The notes below the pieces were generated by a model. The model made no database searches. It was not told the DNA's origin and saw only the letters and a list, made by a program, of their open reading frames with translations. DNA of 55,975 nucleotides. It comes from Methylobacterium persicinum (lineage in GTDB: Bacteria; Pseudomonadota; Alphaproteobacteria; Rhizobiales; Beijerinckiaceae). The position numbers and the translations under genes are program-made. Positions 55,796 to 55,975 of this stretch are shown piece by piece. Position 1 is the first letter of the stretch. Every line of letters begins with the position of its first letter. The stretch covers positions 1-55,975 of the forward strand of contig NZ_BPQX01000036.1 of the NCBI RefSeq assembly GCF_022179525.1, read 5' to 3'.

Positions 55796-55975
55796 TCAAG
55801 AGACCTTCCAGCCGGAATGGATCGCGACGATGCCGCCGGAGAGGGGCCGGTCGGTGACGTGGCGGAAGCCGGCGGATTCGATCATCCCGGCGAAGGCCCC
55901 GCGGGTGGGGAACTTGCGGATCGACTCGACGAGGTAGCGATACGAATCGGCGCCCGGGTGGCGGGGGACGCCGAT
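55796..55975 (-). CDS. ubiE: UbiE, C-terminal part (5' end outside window)
   Basis: Only the last 59 residues are in the window; the frame is open to the right edge. The sequence matches the end of the ubiquinone/menaquinone C-methyltransferase: [27 protein letters not shown], and the terminal [13 protein letters not shown]. UbiE methylates the benzoquinol ring using SAM. It lies directly before ubiB on the same strand, the usual gene order, which supports both calls. Confidence 0.93.
   Translation of the reverse strand: MGVPRHPGADSYRYLVESIRKFPTRGAFAGMIESAGFRHVTDRPLSGGIVAIHSGWKVS

Overview
This is high-GC alphaproteobacterial chromosome, most likely a Methylobacterium/Methylorubrum-type member of the Hyphomicrobiales (Rhizobiales). 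The evidence is the gene order irr-fabA-fabB-fabI, the aat-accC-accB block next to NDUFA12 and DUF2155 genes, a very long class II (B12-dependent) ribonucleotide reductase, and two families of dispersed palindromic repeats of the kind common in this order. The genus is inference from gene content; no similarity search was run.

The window has three parts. (1) From 1 to about 12,960 is an accessory heavy-metal region: the C-terminal part of a CusA-like RND pump, a DUF411 protein, a Ca2+/cation antiporter, an ABC-type membrane domain with no ATPase next to a TolC-like channel, a complete CzcB-CzcA pair, two divergent copies of a small exported Cys/His protein with a C-x-x-x-C-x-C-H core, and a MerR-family regulator with a typical palindromic operator.

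(2) From about 13,100 to 17,700 on the minus strand is a compact, translationally coupled three-gene operon and the most interesting object here. It encodes a ComEC-type metallo-beta-lactamase-fold protein, a single-chain E2-E1-JAB protein (a bacterial ubiquitin-conjugation/deconjugation machine in one polypeptide) and a patatin-like phospholipase. The parts resemble the Cap2/Cap3/CapV components of type II CBASS anti-phage defence, but no CD-NTase and no ubiquitin-like gene is present. The MBL protein ends in a flexible Ala-rich tail with a terminal glycine, so it may itself be the conjugation substrate.

(3) From about 18,080 to the right end is core chromosome: nrdJ; NDUFA12 and DUF2155; aat, accC, accB; a DsbA-like oxidoreductase; an aminotransferase and a phosphoglycolate phosphatase; rpiA, a DUF2059 protein, an O-antigen-ligase-like protein and gor; a stand-alone sigma-70 region-1.1-like protein; class II DAHP synthase; a GGDEF-EAL sensor broken by an 8-bp tandem duplication; a cupredoxin and an orphan efflux adaptor; a CysZ-like protein, an amine oxidase, a Popeye-like membrane cNMP-binding protein and a 2-hydroxyacid dehydrogenase; an SH3 protein; irr, fabA, fabB, fabI; small proteins; an NDUFAF5-like methyltransferase; comF; a GNAT protein; zapE; ubiB; and the end of ubiE.

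No tRNA, rRNA, CRISPR array, insertion sequence or integrase gene was seen. Start codons were chosen by eye from Shine-Dalgarno-like sequences and family N-termini; stop positions are firm.
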